Origin: Pseudomonadota bacterium
GTDB lineage: Bacteria > Pseudomonadota > Gammaproteobacteria > Burkholderiales > Burkholderiaceae_C
Reading direction: 5' to 3'
Assembly (NCBI GenBank): GCA_963205125.1
Contig: CAUJJO010000150.1
Location: 1-42,704 of the forward strand
DNA length: 42,704 nucleotides
Shown here: one piece after another, positions 24,604-34,270 of the stretch
How the letters are laid out: the number at the start of each line of letters is the position of its first letter
Position numbering within the stretch: position 1 is the stretch's first letter
Notes under the pieces: generated by a model
Seen by the model: only the letters and a program-made list of their open reading frames with translations
Databases searched by the model: none
Told to the model about the DNA's origin: nothing
Position numbers and translations under genes: made by a program

Positions 24604-25350
24604 TCAGCCGCGGCCGACGAAGGGCATGCGCGTGGCCATCACGTTGACGAACAGCATGTTGGCCGACAGCGGCAGCGAGGCCATGGTCATGAAGGCGTCG
24701 ACGACGCAATCCAGGTCCATGCGCGCCTCGGCGCGCACGCTGCCGTCGGCCTGCAGGATGCCCGCGGCCATGCGCTCGGTCATCTCGCTGGCGACGTTGC
24801 CGATGTCGATCTGCCCGACGGCGATGTCGAAGGCGCGGCCGTCGAGGGCCGCGGCGCGCGTGAGGCCGCTGATGGCGTGCTTGGTCGCGGTGTAGCCGAT
24901 CGACCCGGGGCGCGGCGCGTAGGCCGAGATGCTGCCGTTGTTGATGATGCGCCCGCCCTGCGGCTGCTGCCGGCGCATCAGGCCGAAGGCACGGCTCAGG
25001 CAGTAGAAGCTGCCGTTCAGGTTGGCGTCGACGATGCGCCGCCATTCGGCGCCGCTCAGCTCGTCGGGCGTCTGCGTCGGCATGAAGATGCCGGCGTTGT
25101 TGAAGAGCAGGTCCAGGCGGCCGAAGCCCGTCTCGATGCGCGCGAAGGCGGCGGCCACCTGAGCCTCGTCGGCCACGTCGCAGGAGATGGGCAGGCAGCG
25201 CGCGGCGGCCTCGCCGGCCTGCACGGCGGTCTCCTGCAGCGGGCCCTCGCGGCGGCCCAGCAGCGCCACGCTCCAGCCGGCGCGGGCCAGCGCCAGCGCG
25301 CAGGCGCGGCCTATCCCGGAGCCGGCCCCGGTGACGGCGGCGTACTTCAT
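24604..25350 (-). CDS. short-chain dehydrogenase/reductase (SDR)
   Basis: This 248-residue classical SDR has the nucleotide-binding TGAGSGIG at residues 7-14, NNAG near residue 88-91, and the catalytic Ser (GSISAY) with YTATK forming the Tyr-x3-Lys pair. The absence of an acidic residue after beta-strand 2, where GRREG is seen, hints at NADP(H). The substrate is not evident. It lies 16 bp upstream of the metallophosphoesterase gene on the same strand and is divergent from the cupin gene. Confidence 0.88.
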   Translation of the reverse strand: MKYAAVTGAGSGIGRACALALARAGWSVALLGRREGPLQETAVQAGEAAARCLPISCDVADEAQVAAAFARIETGFGRLDLLFNNAGIFMPTQTPDELSGAEWRRIVDANLNGSFYCLSRAFGLMRRQQPQGGRIINNGSISAYAPRPGSIGYTATKHAISGLTRAAALDGRAFDIAVGQIDIGNVASEMTERMAAGILQADGSVRAEARMDLDCVVDAFMTMASLPLSANMLFVNVMATRMPFVGRG

Positions 25351-25460
25351 GGTCGAATCCTCGAGGTCGTGAGGCGGCGATTCTCGCCGCTCGCCTATGC
25401 TTGCAAGCCGAACCCGGCGCCATGGGCCGGGACGCCTGGTCTTGCGAACGCCTTTCGGCC

Positions 25461-25862
25461 ATGAATGCGATGAACACCGTGCCCACGCTCACCAAGCCCG
25501 TCCTCTTCACCGACGCCGACGGCCGCGCGCGCTGGCGCGACGAGGCGGTGGCGCTCACGGAGGGCAAGCCGCAGGCGCGGCTGTCGCCCCTGGCGGCCAG
25601 CGCCGGTCACCAGCTGCGGCAAAGCCCGGTCGGCTTTCGCAGCGAGTTCCATTGCACCGGCGAGGCGCAATGGGTCTTCATCCTGCGGGGCGGCATGCAG
25701 ATCGGCCTGCAGGACGGCAGCACGCGCGACTTCGGTCCCGGCGAGTTCTTCTACTCGGCCGACCTGCTGCCCGCCGGCGCGGTCTTCGATCCCAAGCTGC
25801 ACGGCCACTGTAGCCGCCAGCTCGGCGACGAGGCGCTCGTCACCCTGTTCGTGCGTGGCTGA
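25461..25862 (+). CDS. cupin-fold protein
   Basis: This 133-residue protein has a single cupin barrel: FRSEFHCTGEAQWVFILRGGMQIGLQDG resembles cupin motif 1, and FGPGEFFYSADLLPAGAVFDPKLHGH resembles motif 2. One His and the Glu/Gln of motif 1 are weakly placed, so metal binding is uncertain. A role as a small-molecule-sensing or enzymatic cupin is possible. Its last 8 bp overlap the GTG start of the large regulator gene, so the two are probably translated together. The start at 25461 was chosen over 25401 because the upstream part is not cupin-like. Confidence 0.75.
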   Translation: MNAMNTVPTLTKPVLFTDADGRARWRDEAVALTEGKPQARLSPLAASAGHQLRQSPVGFRSEFHCTGEAQWVFILRGGMQIGLQDGSTRDFGPGEFFYSADLLPAGAVFDPKLHGHCSRQLGDEALVTLFVRG

Positions 25863-28764
25863 GGAGCTCCGGCGGGACAAGGCCGCAGCCGCGGCGGCGG
25901 CCTGCGACCCTGGCCCCGCGCCGGCAGCCTGGCGGCTGCGCCTGCTCGGCGGCTTTGCGCTGGACGACGGTCGGCGGCGCCTGACGCGGCTGCACAGCCG
26001 CGCCGCCGTGCTGCTGCTCGCGCGGCTGGCCTTGCGTCCGGGGCGGGACCACGGGCGTGAGGAGCTGGCGGCCCTGCTGTGGCCGCAGGCCGACGCGGTG
26101 ACCGGACTGTCCCGCCTGCGCCAGACGCTGAGCACGCTGCGTGCAACGCTCGAGCGGCACAGCGGCATGGCGGTCTTGCGGCCGCTGCTGGCCGCCGACC
26201 GCCGCGTGCTTCGTCTGGTGCCGGGCGCGCTGAGCTGCGACGTCTGGCCCTTCGAGCGGGCCTGCGCCGAAGGTGAGGCCGGCACGGCCCTGCGGCTCTA
26301 CACGGGCGAGCTGCTGCCGGGCTTTGCCGACGAGTGGGTGATCGAGGAGCGGCTGCGCCTGCAGGCGCTGGCCGACCGCTTCGGAGCAAGCGCCCGGCGC
26401 GCGGCCCCGACCCTGCAGCCATGGCCCGGTGAAGGGCTGCTGCACGAGCCGCCCGCGCTCGGCGAGCGCGCGCCGCCCGCGCCGCCGATCGTCGACCCGG
26501 CGCTGGCTCTGCCGCTGCCCGGCGGGCGCTGGCATGGCGATGCGCAGGTGCTGGCGGCGCTGGCCGAGCGCGCCCGTGCCGAGCGCGTGCTGACGCTGCG
26601 CGGCACCGGCGGCATCGGCAAGACGCGGCTGGCGCTGGAGCTGCTGCACCGCCTGGCCGAAGCCGGTGCGCCCTTCGACGTGCTGCGTTTCGTCTCCTGC
26701 GTGCAGGTGCAGGCCTTGCCGGCGCTGCACGAAGTTCTGCTGCTGGCGCTGCGCCCGCCGCCTGGCGAGGGCGACGCGCTGACCCGCTGCGCGCAGGCGC
26801 TGAGGGGCCGGCGGGCACTGCTCGTGCTCGACAACGCCGAGGGACTGGAGCTCGCCGCGCTGCAGGGGCTGCTGCAGCTGCTGCAGGGCTTGCCCGGGCT
26901 GCACCTGCTGTTCACCTCGCGTCGCGTGGTGGGCCTGCCCGGCGAGGTCGATCACCCGGTGCTGGCGCTGCCCCTGCCGGCCGCGGGCAAGCCGTGCAGC
27001 GAGCTTGCCCTCAACCCGGCCGTGCGGCTCTACGTCGAGCGGGCGGTGGCCAGCCGCGCCGACTTCCACCTGCACGCCGGCAACGCCGAGGCCGTGGCGG
27101 CGCTGGTGCGGCGTCTGCAGGGTCTGCCGCTGGCGCTGGAGCTGGCCGCCTCGCGCGTGCGCAGCCTGCCTCCGGCGGCGCTGCTGGCGCTGCTGGCGCA
27201 GCCGGGCTCGGCACGCTGGGCGCTGCTGGCGCGCAGCGGCGTGCGCGCCTGCGACGACCCGCGCCACGCCTCGCTGCTGGCGGTGGTCGACGACAGCCTG
27301 GCCAGCCTGCCGCCGCCGGCCGCGGCGCTGCTGCCCTGGCTGGCCGCGGCACCGACCCCGCTGCCCGGCGATCTGCTGGCGCTGCTCGCCCAGGTCGTCG
27401 GCCTTGCGGCCGACGCGGCGGCGGCGCGCGCGGCGCTGGACGAACTGGTCGCCGCCTGCCTGCTCGACCCCGCGCGCGAGGATGGCGAGGAGACCTGGTG
27501 GGCCTTGCGCGAGCCGGTACGCGATCGCGTGCTCGAGCAGCAGGCGGCGACGGCGATGGCTCCCTGGTACGAAGCCCTCGCCGCCTGGGCCGAAGGTCTG
27601 GCCAGGCCCTGGCCGCTGGCGCGGCTTGCGCCGCTGTGGCCGCTGCTGTCCTGGCTGGCGCAGGCGCAGGGCGAGGACGTGCCCGCGGCCGCCGTGTGCC
27701 GGCTCGCGCTGGCCCTTCTTCCCGCCTGGGCCGAGCGCAGCCCGCCGCCGGCCTTCGTGCGCAGGCTGGACCGCGCGCTGGGTGAGGACGCTGAGGACGG
27801 GCAGGCCGGGGAGGTGGAGAAGGCCTCGGACAGGCCGCCAGCGCCGCGTGCCGCGGGCTCGTCGCAGGCGCTGCCGGCGGCGATGCGCGCGCGCTGCCAC
27901 GCGCTGGCGGCACGCCTGGCGCTGGCCGCAGGCCTGCGCGATCTGGCCTGTGGCCACGCCGCGCGTGCCGAGGCCGCCTGGCCGGAGGACGCGGCCGAGC
28001 GCGCGCAGGCGCAGTGGGCGGTGGCCAAGGTGCGCTGGCGCGCTCAAGGCGAGGTCGAGCAGGCGCGTGCCCTGCTGCAACAGGCGGCGACCACCGCGCG
28101 CGTGGTCGGCGACGCGGCCACCGAGGCCGAAGCCGTGAACCAGCTGGCCACCCTGGCCAACGAGGTCGACGCCGACCCCGCGGCGGCCGAGGCCGGCTAC
28201 CGGCGTGCGCTGGCGCTGCTGGAGGACGTGCGACCGCGGCCCCTGCACGCGCTGCGCGGCGTGCAGCACAACGTGGCGATCGCCCTCGTCTACGGCGGGC
28301 GGCCGCAGGAGGCGCTGGCGCTGATCGAGCCGCTGATCGCCGACGCGCAGGCCAGCGGCGACGAGCAACTGCTGGCGCCGCTGCACAACGCCCTGGGCAG
28401 CGCGCTGCAGGACCTGGGCCAACTTGCGCAGGCCGTGGCGGCGACCGTGCAGTCGCTGGAGCTCGCCTGGGCGGCGCTGGACACCGAGGCCGTGCTCTAC
28501 GCGCTGTGGAACCTGGCGCTGCTGGCGCATCGCCAGGGCCAGCCCGAGCCGGCGGCGCGGCTGCTCGCCTTTGCCGACCAGGCCTGGCGCACGCAGTTCG
28601 GCCCGCTCGGCCGCAGCGACCGGCGCGACCTGCTGCGCGTGCGTCGCGCCTGCCGGCAGCGGCTGACGCCGCCGCTGGCCGAGGCCATCTGGCGCGCCGG
28701 CCAGGCGCTTTCGCTGCCCGATGCGGTGCTCCAGGCGCGGCGCATGCTGCCGCTGCCGCGCTGA
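25855..28764 (+). CDS. SARP-like regulator with STAND ATPase and TPR-type C-terminus
   Basis: This 969-residue protein resembles AfsR-type regulators. Residues about 26-125 form an OmpR-like winged-helix DNA-binding domain (LRLLGGFALDDG, then LAALLWPQ). A shortened bacterial transcriptional-activation domain (BTAD) of only about 60 residues (about 128-185) follows. An NB-ARC/STAND ATPase has Walker A GTGGIGKT at 250-257 and Walker B ALLVLDNAE. The C-terminal half is Ala/Leu-rich helical repeats, TPR-like. It overlaps the cupin gene by 8 bp. Such proteins are switch-like activators of nearby genes, commonly in actinobacteria. The target and signal are unknown. Confidence 0.8.
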   Translation: MAEELRRDKAAAAAAACDPGPAPAAWRLRLLGGFALDDGRRRLTRLHSRAAVLLLARLALRPGRDHGREELAALLWPQADAVTGLSRLRQTLSTLRATLERHSGMAVLRPLLAADRRVLRLVPGALSCDVWPFERACAEGEAGTALRLYTGELLPGFADEWVIEERLRLQALADRFGASARRAAPTLQPWPGEGLLHEPPALGERAPPAPPIVDPALALPLPGGRWHGDAQVLAALAERARAERVLTLRGTGGIGKTRLALELLHRLAEAGAPFDVLRFVSCVQVQALPALHEVLLLALRPPPGEGDALTRCAQALRGRRALLVLDNAEGLELAALQGLLQLLQGLPGLHLLFTSRRVVGLPGEVDHPVLALPLPAAGKPCSELALNPAVRLYVERAVASRADFHLHAGNAEAVAALVRRLQGLPLALELAASRVRSLPPAALLALLAQPGSARWALLARSGVRACDDPRHASLLAVVDDSLASLPPPAAALLPWLAAAPTPLPGDLLALLAQVVGLAADAAAARAALDELVAACLLDPAREDGEETWWALREPVRDRVLEQQAATAMAPWYEALAAWAEGLARPWPLARLAPLWPLLSWLAQAQGEDVPAAAVCRLALALLPAWAERSPPPAFVRRLDRALGEDAEDGQAGEVEKASDRPPAPRAAGSSQALPAAMRARCHALAARLALAAGLRDLACGHAARAEAAWPEDAAERAQAQWAVAKVRWRAQGEVEQARALLQQAATTARVVGDAATEAEAVNQLATLANEVDADPAAAEAGYRRALALLEDVRPRPLHALRGVQHNVAIALVYGGRPQEALALIEPLIADAQASGDEQLLAPLHNALGSALQDLGQLAQAVAATVQSLELAWAALDTEAVLYALWNLALLAHRQGQPEPAARLLAFADQAWRTQFGPLGRSDRRDLLRVRRACRQRLTPPLAEAIWRAGQALSLPDAVLQARRMLPLPR

Positions 28765-29442
28765 TCAGTCGCGGCGGCGGCGCCTGTGCAGCCCGGCCAG
28801 GGCGAGGGCCGTGGCGGCCATCAGCATCCCCGAGGGTTCGGGCACCGGGTTGGGGTCGGGCGGGTCCACAGGGTCGGTCGGCGCGCCGTCGTACTCGACG
28901 ACGTAGCCTAAGGCGCCGCTGCCCAGCCAGCTTGCCCAACCATAAGTCGGAGGTACTCCGGCGGTGGCGGCGTTGATGTAAAGCGCCAGGTAGTCGTATT
29001 CCGGGAAACCCGTGCCAAGCGGGTGGCCCGGCAACCAGTTCGTGTAGCTCACCAGATCCCCGTCTTCGGGGCCATCGAGCCAGCGCCATTGACCTTCGTC
29101 CGCGGCATCGCTCGCACCCAGCCAGGCGGTGGCGGTGGCTCCGAAGCCGAACAGGAAGCTGAAGGAAGACTGGATGAAGGTCTGCTCCGCGGCGGACGTG
29201 ACGCTGGCCAGGTAGCCGCCCTGTCCCAGATGACTGCTGGCAAGCGCCGCGGCGCGTGCGGTAGCGAAGTCGATGGGCGTGTAGATGCTGGTTGCGGGCA
29301 CGTACTCGTACCAGTGGCCGTTGCCGCCGCTGCCCAAGGCCCACTGCACGGGTGCGGCGTGCAGGCTCGGCGCCGCCCCCTGCAGGACGGCGGCACCCAG
29401 CAGGCCAGCCAGCCAGCGGGTCGTTCTTGCGTTTCGCTTCAT
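28765..29442 (-). CDS. PEP-CTERM protein with C-type-lectin-like domain
   Basis: This 225-residue exported protein has a signal peptide (MKRNARTTRWLAGLLGAAVL to SLHAA), a C-type lectin-like middle region and a C-terminal PEP-CTERM sorting signal. The lectin part shows the stretch AAALASSHLGQGGYLASVTSAAEQTFI and the WLGASD...WRWLDGPEDG...YTNWLPG pattern. The sorting signal is VPEPSG, a hydrophobic segment and an Arg-rich end (HRRRRRD). It should be processed by an exosortase at the inner membrane and exported to the cell surface or biofilm matrix. It converges directly with the regulator gene, with no spacer. Confidence 0.85.
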   Translation of the reverse strand: MKRNARTTRWLAGLLGAAVLQGAAPSLHAAPVQWALGSGGNGHWYEYVPATSIYTPIDFATARAAALASSHLGQGGYLASVTSAAEQTFIQSSFSFLFGFGATATAWLGASDAADEGQWRWLDGPEDGDLVSYTNWLPGHPLGTGFPEYDYLALYINAATAGVPPTYGWASWLGSGALGYVVEYDGAPTDPVDPPDPNPVPEPSGMLMAATALALAGLHRRRRRD

Positions 29443-29531
29443 GGTGCGTGCTCCTGTCGGCTTGTCCGTCGATTCGACGTCGACCCGATGCTCGGCCGCA
29501 ACCGTTCGTCCAACGTTCCGGAAACGCCGTC

Positions 29532-29558
29532 GCCTGCCCCCCTGCCTGAGGGGGAGGC
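29532..29558 (-). terminator. weak hairpin downstream of the cyclopropane synthase gene
   Basis: A C-run and a G-run (ccccc, then ggggg, plus flanking cct/agg) can form a short stem just after the synthase stop, in the 123-bp gap before the PEP-CTERM gene. There is no T-run. Confidence 0.25.
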
Positions 29559-29565
29559 CCGGGCT

Positions 29566-30756
29566 TCAACCCGCCAGCCGCGGGTAGACGCCCGGCCGCC
29601 CGGGCAGCGACAGCACCCACTGCCAGACCTGCACGTCGCGCGCGCGAAAGGCACCGGCGCAGCAGAGCAGGTAGTAGCGCCACATGCGCTCGAAGCGATC
29701 GCCCAGGCGCTGCGCGAAGCGCGGCCAGGCGCGCGTGAAGTTGGCGTGCCAGGCCATCAGCGTGCGGTCGTAGTCGGCGCCGAAGTTGTGCAGGTCCTCG
29801 ACGACGAAGCGATGCTCGCAGGCGCGGCCGATCTGCGCGAGCGTCGGCAGCTCGCCGTTGGGGAAGATGTAGCGGTGGATCCAGGGGTCGGTGCCGTGCC
29901 CTTGCTCGTTGCGGCCGATGGTGTGCAGCAGCGCCAGGCCCCAGGGGTGCAGGCAGCGGCGCACGACGCGCATGTAGGCGTCGTGGTTCTTCTGCCCGAC
30001 ATGCTCGAACATGCCCAGGCTGACGACGCGGTCGAAGGGCTCGTCCAGCGTGCGGTAGTCGGCCAGGCGGAACTCGATGGGCAGGCCGGCGCAGCGCTCG
30101 CGGCCCAGCGCTGCCTGCTCCGCCGAGATGGTGACCCCTACGCACTGCACGCCGTAGCGCTCGGCGGCAAAGCGCATGAAGCTGCCCCAGCCGCAGCCGA
30201 TGTCGAGCACGCGCAGGCCCGGCTGCAGCTGCAGCTTGCGGCAGACGAGATCGAGCTTGTGCTCCTGCGCTGCGTCCAGCGTGTCGGCGCCGGCCCAGAA
30301 GGCGCAGGTGTAGGTCATGCGCGCGTCGAGCATCGCGGCGTAGAAGTCGTTGCCGAGGTCGTAGTGCGCGTGGCCGACCTGCCAGGCGCGCGAGCGCGTC
30401 TGCAGGTTGAAGAGCCGCGTCTGCAGGCCATACCAGAGCCCGCCGAGCGTGTGCAGCCGGTTGGCGAGGCCCGCGCGCAGCAGCCGCGCGAAGAGCTCGT
30501 CCAGGCGCTCGCAGCTCCACTGCCCGTCCATGTAGGCCTCGCCCAGGCCGAGCGAGCCGCGCAGCAGCACGCGCCGCGGCACGGCCGCATCCAGCAGGCG
30601 GATGTCCCAGGGGCGGTCGCCGTCCAGCCGCACGTCGGCCTCGGCAAGTAGCCGCTCGAAGCGGTGGTGCGCGGGGCCGAGAACGGGCGGGCCGGGTGCG
30701 CGCGCGCGGCGGCCGCCCGTCGCGTCGACGCGATCGCCGGAGGCAGGACCGTTCAT
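29566..30756 (-). CDS. cfa: cyclopropane-fatty-acyl-phospholipid synthase family methyltransferase
   Basis: This 396-residue enzyme is predicted to add a methylene group from S-adenosylmethionine to unsaturated acyl chains of membrane phospholipids. The SAM-binding motif is [11 protein letters not shown] (about residues 184-194), with the [14 protein letters not shown] and MTYTCAFW blocks before it and SLGMFEHVG after it, all typical of Cfa. An N-terminal domain of about 120 residues precedes the methyltransferase core. The ATG at 30756 replaces a TTG at 30792 because it follows a purine-rich gcggagg-type site. It is divergent from hppD. Confidence 0.88.
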   Translation of the reverse strand: MNGPASGDRVDATGGRRARAPGPPVLGPAHHRFERLLAEADVRLDGDRPWDIRLLDAAVPRRVLLRGSLGLGEAYMDGQWSCERLDELFARLLRAGLANRLHTLGGLWYGLQTRLFNLQTRSRAWQVGHAHYDLGNDFYAAMLDARMTYTCAFWAGADTLDAAQEHKLDLVCRKLQLQPGLRVLDIGCGWGSFMRFAAERYGVQCVGVTISAEQAALGRERCAGLPIEFRLADYRTLDEPFDRVVSLGMFEHVGQKNHDAYMRVVRRCLHPWGLALLHTIGRNEQGHGTDPWIHRYIFPNGELPTLAQIGRACEHRFVVEDLHNFGADYDRTLMAWHANFTRAWPRFAQRLGDRFERMWRYYLLCCAGAFRARDVQVWQWVLSLPGRPGVYPRLAG

Positions 30757-30903
30757 GGCGCAATTCAAGCAAGCCTCGGCGCGCAGCGTCAAGGGCTTGC
30801 CGCGCGTATCCCTGCCATCGACGTGTCGACTCTGTCAACTGACCTGCATCAAGAGGCTTTCGCTACCATCGCCGCTCGACATCAACGAGACGGGAGACGC
30901 ACC

Positions 30904-31995
30904 ATGCCTGAAACCTTCGACAACCCGATGGGCCTGATGGGCTTCGAATTCGTCGAGTTCGCGTCGCCCACGCCGGGCGTGCTCGAGCCGCTGTTCGAGA
31001 AGATGGGCTTTGCCTGCGTGGCGCGCCATCGCAGCAAGGACGTGCTGCTCTACCGCCAGGGCGACATCAACTTCATCGTCAACCGCGAGCCGCGGAGCCT
31101 CGCCGGCTACTTCGCCGCCGAGCATGGGCCCAGCGCCTGCGCGCTCGCCTTTCGCGTGCGCGATTCGCACAAGGCCTACGCGCTGGCGCTCGAGCGCGGC
31201 GCGCAGCCGGTGGACGTGCCCACCGGGCCGATGGAGCTGAAGCTGCCGGCGATCAAGGGCATCGGCGGCGCGCCGCTCTACCTGATCGACCGCTTCGAGG
31301 ACGGGCGCAGCATCTACGACATCGACTTCGAGTGGCTGCCCGGCTTCGAGGACCCGGCCAGCCGCCACCCGCGCGGCCACGGCCTGAAGACCATCGACCA
31401 CCTCACGCACAACGTCTATCGCGGCCGCATGGCCTACTGGGGCGGCTTCTACGAGCGGCTCTTCAACTTCCGCGAGATCCGCTACTTCGACATCAAGGGC
31501 GAGTACACGGGGCTCACCAGCCGCGCGATGACCGCACCCGACGGCCTCATCCGCATCCCGCTCAACGAGGAGTCGGGCAAGGGCACGGGGCAGATCGAGG
31601 AGTTCCTGATGCAGTTCAACGGCGAGGGCATCCAGCACGTCGCGCTGCTCACCGACCATCTCGTCGAGACCGTGGACGCGCTGCAGATGGCCGGCGTGCC
31701 GCTGATGACGGCGCCCAACGAGGTCTACTATGAGATGCTCGACGAGCGCCTGCCCGGCCACGGCCTGCCGGTGGCCGAGCTGCAGACGCGCGGCATCCTC
31801 GTCGACGGCAGCACCGCCGGCGGGCAGAAGCGGCTGCTGCTGCAGATCTTCAGCCAGACCCTGCTCGGGCCGGTGTTCTTCGAGTTCATCGAGCGCCGTG
31901 CCGACGAGGGCTTCGGCGAGGGCAACTTCAAGGCGCTCTTCGAGAGCATGGAGCGCGACCAGATCCGCCGCGGCGCGCTCAAGGTCGAGGCGTAA
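30904..31995 (+). CDS. hppD: 4-hydroxyphenylpyruvate dioxygenase
   Basis: This 363-residue Fe(II) enzyme converts 4-hydroxyphenylpyruvate to homogentisate in tyrosine breakdown. The two-domain vicinal-oxygen-chelate fold is apparent, and the iron ligands are His166 (TIDHLTHN), His245 (GIQHVALLT) and Glu327 (VFFEFIERR). The length matches bacterial HPPD. The ATG at 30904 has a ggagacg site. It stands alone; homogentisate dioxygenase is not adjacent. A GC hairpin separates it from the convergent argF gene. Upstream small palindromes (near 30819-30844) may bind a regulator, with low confidence. Confidence 0.96.
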   Translation: MPETFDNPMGLMGFEFVEFASPTPGVLEPLFEKMGFACVARHRSKDVLLYRQGDINFIVNREPRSLAGYFAAEHGPSACALAFRVRDSHKAYALALERGAQPVDVPTGPMELKLPAIKGIGGAPLYLIDRFEDGRSIYDIDFEWLPGFEDPASRHPRGHGLKTIDHLTHNVYRGRMAYWGGFYERLFNFREIRYFDIKGEYTGLTSRAMTAPDGLIRIPLNEESGKGTGQIEEFLMQFNGEGIQHVALLTDHLVETVDALQMAGVPLMTAPNEVYYEMLDERLPGHGLPVAELQTRGILVDGSTAGGQKRLLLQIFSQTLLGPVFFEFIERRADEGFGEGNFKALFESMERDQIRRGALKVEA

Positions 31996-32001
31996 GCGGG
32001 C

Positions 32002-32022
32002 TGCGGGCGCTGCGCGCCCGCA
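32002..32022. terminator. hairpin between convergent hppD and argF
   Basis: Eight-bp perfect arms (tgcgggcg at 32002-32009 and cgcccgca at 32015-32022) with a 5-nt loop sit between two convergent stop codons. There is no T-run, so it may serve both directions as a pause or stabilising structure. Confidence 0.45.
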
Positions 32023-32028
32023 CCAAGG

Positions 32029-32958
32029 TCAGCCGATGCGCCCGAGCAGCAGGTACTCCATGAGTGCCTTCTGCACGTGCATTCGGTTTTCGGCCTCGTC
32101 CCAGACGACGCTCTGGGGGCCGTCGATGACCTCGGCGGCGACCTCCTCGCCGCGGTGAGCGGGCAGGCAGTGCATGAAGAGCGCGTCGGGCCGCGCCAGC
32201 TGCATCATCTGCGCGTCCACGCACCAGTCGGCGAAGGCCGCCTGGCGCGCGGCGTTCTCGGCCTCGAAGCCCATGCTGGTCCAGACGTCGGTGGTCACCA
32301 GGTGCGCGCCCTCGCAGGCCGCGGCCGGGCTCTTGAAGGTCTTCAGGCAGGAGGCGGCGTCGCCGACCTGCTGCGCGTCGATCTCGTAGCCGCGCGGCGT
32401 GCTCACGTGCAGCGTGAAGCCCAGGATGTGCGCGGCCTGCAGCCAGGTCGCCGCCATGTTGTTGCCGTCGCCGACCCAGGCCACGACCTTGCCGGCGATG
32501 GCGCCGCGGTGCTCGATGAAGGTGAAGATGTCGGCGAGGATCTGGCAGGGGTGGTACTCGTTGGTCAGGCCGTTGATCACCGGCACCCGCGAGTGCGCGG
32601 CGAAGGCCTCGAGCTTGCTCTGCTCGAAGGTGCGGATCATCACCAGGTCGACCATGCGGCTGATGACGCGCGCGCTGTCCTCGATCGGCTCGGCGCGGCC
32701 GAGCTGGCTGTCGCCGGTCGTCAGGTGCACGACCGAGCCGCCCATCTGGTACATGCCGGCCTCGAAGCTCACGCGCGTGCGCGTGCTCGCCTTCTCGAAG
32801 ATCATCGCCAGCGTCCGGTCGGCCAGCGGCTGGTAGCGCTCGTAGTTCTTGAAACGCCGCTTGATGATGCGCGTGCGCTCGAAGAGGTAGGCGTACTCCT
32901 CGGTGCGCAGGTCCTTGAACTGCAGGTAGTGCTTCATCAGCGAATGCCCCGGCTTCAT
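32029..32958 (-). CDS. argF: ornithine carbamoyltransferase
   Basis: This 309-residue enzyme joins ornithine and carbamoyl phosphate to give citrulline in arginine synthesis. The carbamoyl phosphate motif STRTR is at residues 58-62, HPCQILAD follows in the middle, and HCLPAHRGEEV lies in the C-terminal domain, all intact. The start at 32958 overlaps the argD stop as ATGA. A second ATG at 32937 (MKHYLQFKD) also matches the usual family N-terminus and could be the true one. It should be cotranscribed with argD. Confidence 0.95.
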   Translation of the reverse strand: MKPGHSLMKHYLQFKDLRTEEYAYLFERTRIIKRRFKNYERYQPLADRTLAMIFEKASTRTRVSFEAGMYQMGGSVVHLTTGDSQLGRAEPIEDSARVISRMVDLVMIRTFEQSKLEAFAAHSRVPVINGLTNEYHPCQILADIFTFIEHRGAIAGKVVAWVGDGNNMAATWLQAAHILGFTLHVSTPRGYEIDAQQVGDAASCLKTFKSPAAACEGAHLVTTDVWTSMGFEAENAARQAAFADWCVDAQMMQLARPDALFMHCLPAHRGEEVAAEVIDGPQSVVWDEAENRMHVQKALMEYLLLGRIG

Positions 32959-34169
32959 GCCTTGGCTTCGGCGAGGAAGGCCTTCACCAGCGGCACGAGG
33001 ATGGCGACGATCTCCTCGGCCTCCTCGGCCGACAGGATGAGCGGCGGCAGCAGGCGCACGACGCTGTCGGCCGTGACGCTCATCAGCAGCCCGGCGTCGG
33101 CCGCGCGCTGCAGCAGCGCGCCGCAGGGGCGGTCGAGCTCGATGCCGATCATGAGCCCGGCGCCGCGGATCTCGCGCACGCCGGGCAGGCCGGCAAAGGC
33201 CGCCTCGAAGGCGCTGCGCAGCTGCGCGCCGCGCGCGGCGGCGTTCTCCAGCAGCCGGGCCTCGGTCATGATCTTCAGCGTCTCGACCCCCGCGCGCATG
33301 GCCAGCGGGTTGCCGCCGAAGGTGGTGCCGTGGTTGCCGGGCTGGAACAGGCGCGCGGCCTTCGGCCCGGCGACGACGGCGCCGATCGGCACGCCCGAGC
33401 CCAGGCCCTTGGCCAGCGGCATGACATCGGGCGTGATGCCGGCCCACTGGTGCGCGAACCACTTGCCAGTGCGGCCGAGGCCGCACTGCACCTCGTCGAG
33501 CATGAACAGCCAGCCCTGGCGGTCGCAGAGCGCGCGCAGGCCCTGCAGGTAGTCGGCGCGCGTCGGGTTGATGCCGCCTTCGCCCTGGATGGTCTCGAGG
33601 AAGACGGCGACGACGTTCGGGTTCGACTTCGCCACCGCCTCGACGGCGGCCAGGTCGTTCAGCGGCACGCGCACGAAGCCTTCGACCAGCGGGCCGAAGC
33701 CCTCCTGGATCTTCGGGTTGGCGGTCGCCGAGAGCGTGGCGATCGAGCGGCCGTGAAAGGCCTTCTCGCAGACGATGATCTCCGGGCGCGCGATGCCCTT
33801 GCCGTGGCCGAACTTGCGCGCGAGCTTGATCGCGGCCTCGTTGGCCTCGAGGCCGCTGTTGCAGAAGAACACGGCGTCGAGCCCGGAGAGCTCGCACAGG
33901 CGCGCGGCGAGCTGCTCCTGCAGCGGCACTTCGTAGTAGTTGCTGCAGTGGATGAGCCTGGCGACCTGGTCCTGCAGCGCGGGAACGAGCTGCGGATGGC
34001 CGTGGCCCAGCGTGCTGACGGCGATGCCGGCGAGCGCGTCCAGGTAGCGTCGTCCCTGCGTATCCCAGACGCGGCAGCCCTGCCCATGCGAGAGCGCCAG
34101 CGGCAGGCGCGCGTAGGTGGACATCACGTGAGGCATCGGGTTCGCGGGGGCGGGGGCCTGGGCGTTCAT
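32955..34169 (-). CDS. argD: acetylornithine aminotransferase
   Basis: This 404-residue PLP enzyme transfers an amino group to N-acetylglutamate semialdehyde, and may also serve in lysine synthesis. It is a fold-type I, class III aminotransferase: FCNSGLEANEAAIKLARKFGH, the LDEVQCGLGRTGKWFA block and the PLP-binding Lys in AKGLGSGVPIGA are all present. The overlap with argF gives an arginine gene pair. Being next to a DUF3579 gene and rpsT is a familiar Burkholderiales layout. The ATG at 34169 fits the usual family length. Confidence 0.95.
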   Translation of the reverse strand: MNAQAPAPANPMPHVMSTYARLPLALSHGQGCRVWDTQGRRYLDALAGIAVSTLGHGHPQLVPALQDQVARLIHCSNYYEVPLQEQLAARLCELSGLDAVFFCNSGLEANEAAIKLARKFGHGKGIARPEIIVCEKAFHGRSIATLSATANPKIQEGFGPLVEGFVRVPLNDLAAVEAVAKSNPNVVAVFLETIQGEGGINPTRADYLQGLRALCDRQGWLFMLDEVQCGLGRTGKWFAHQWAGITPDVMPLAKGLGSGVPIGAVVAGPKAARLFQPGNHGTTFGGNPLAMRAGVETLKIMTEARLLENAAARGAQLRSAFEAAFAGLPGVREIRGAGLMIGIELDRPCGALLQRAADAGLLMSVTADSVVRLLPPLILSAEEAEEIVAILVPLVKAFLAEAKA

Positions 34170-34270
34170 GGCTTCCTTTCGAGCTCGGGCGGGTTCGCTG
34201 CAAACACAAAGCCGGCGGACAACCCCAATCGGTCACCGCCGGCCGGGAGCGGATTCTAAAGGTCGCTGCC

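Noticed and set aside
27011..30838. 1275-residue minus-strand open frame
   Set aside because: It is an Arg/Ala/Pro-rich shadow of the SARP-like regulator, the PEP-CTERM gene and the cyclopropane synthase gene in another frame.
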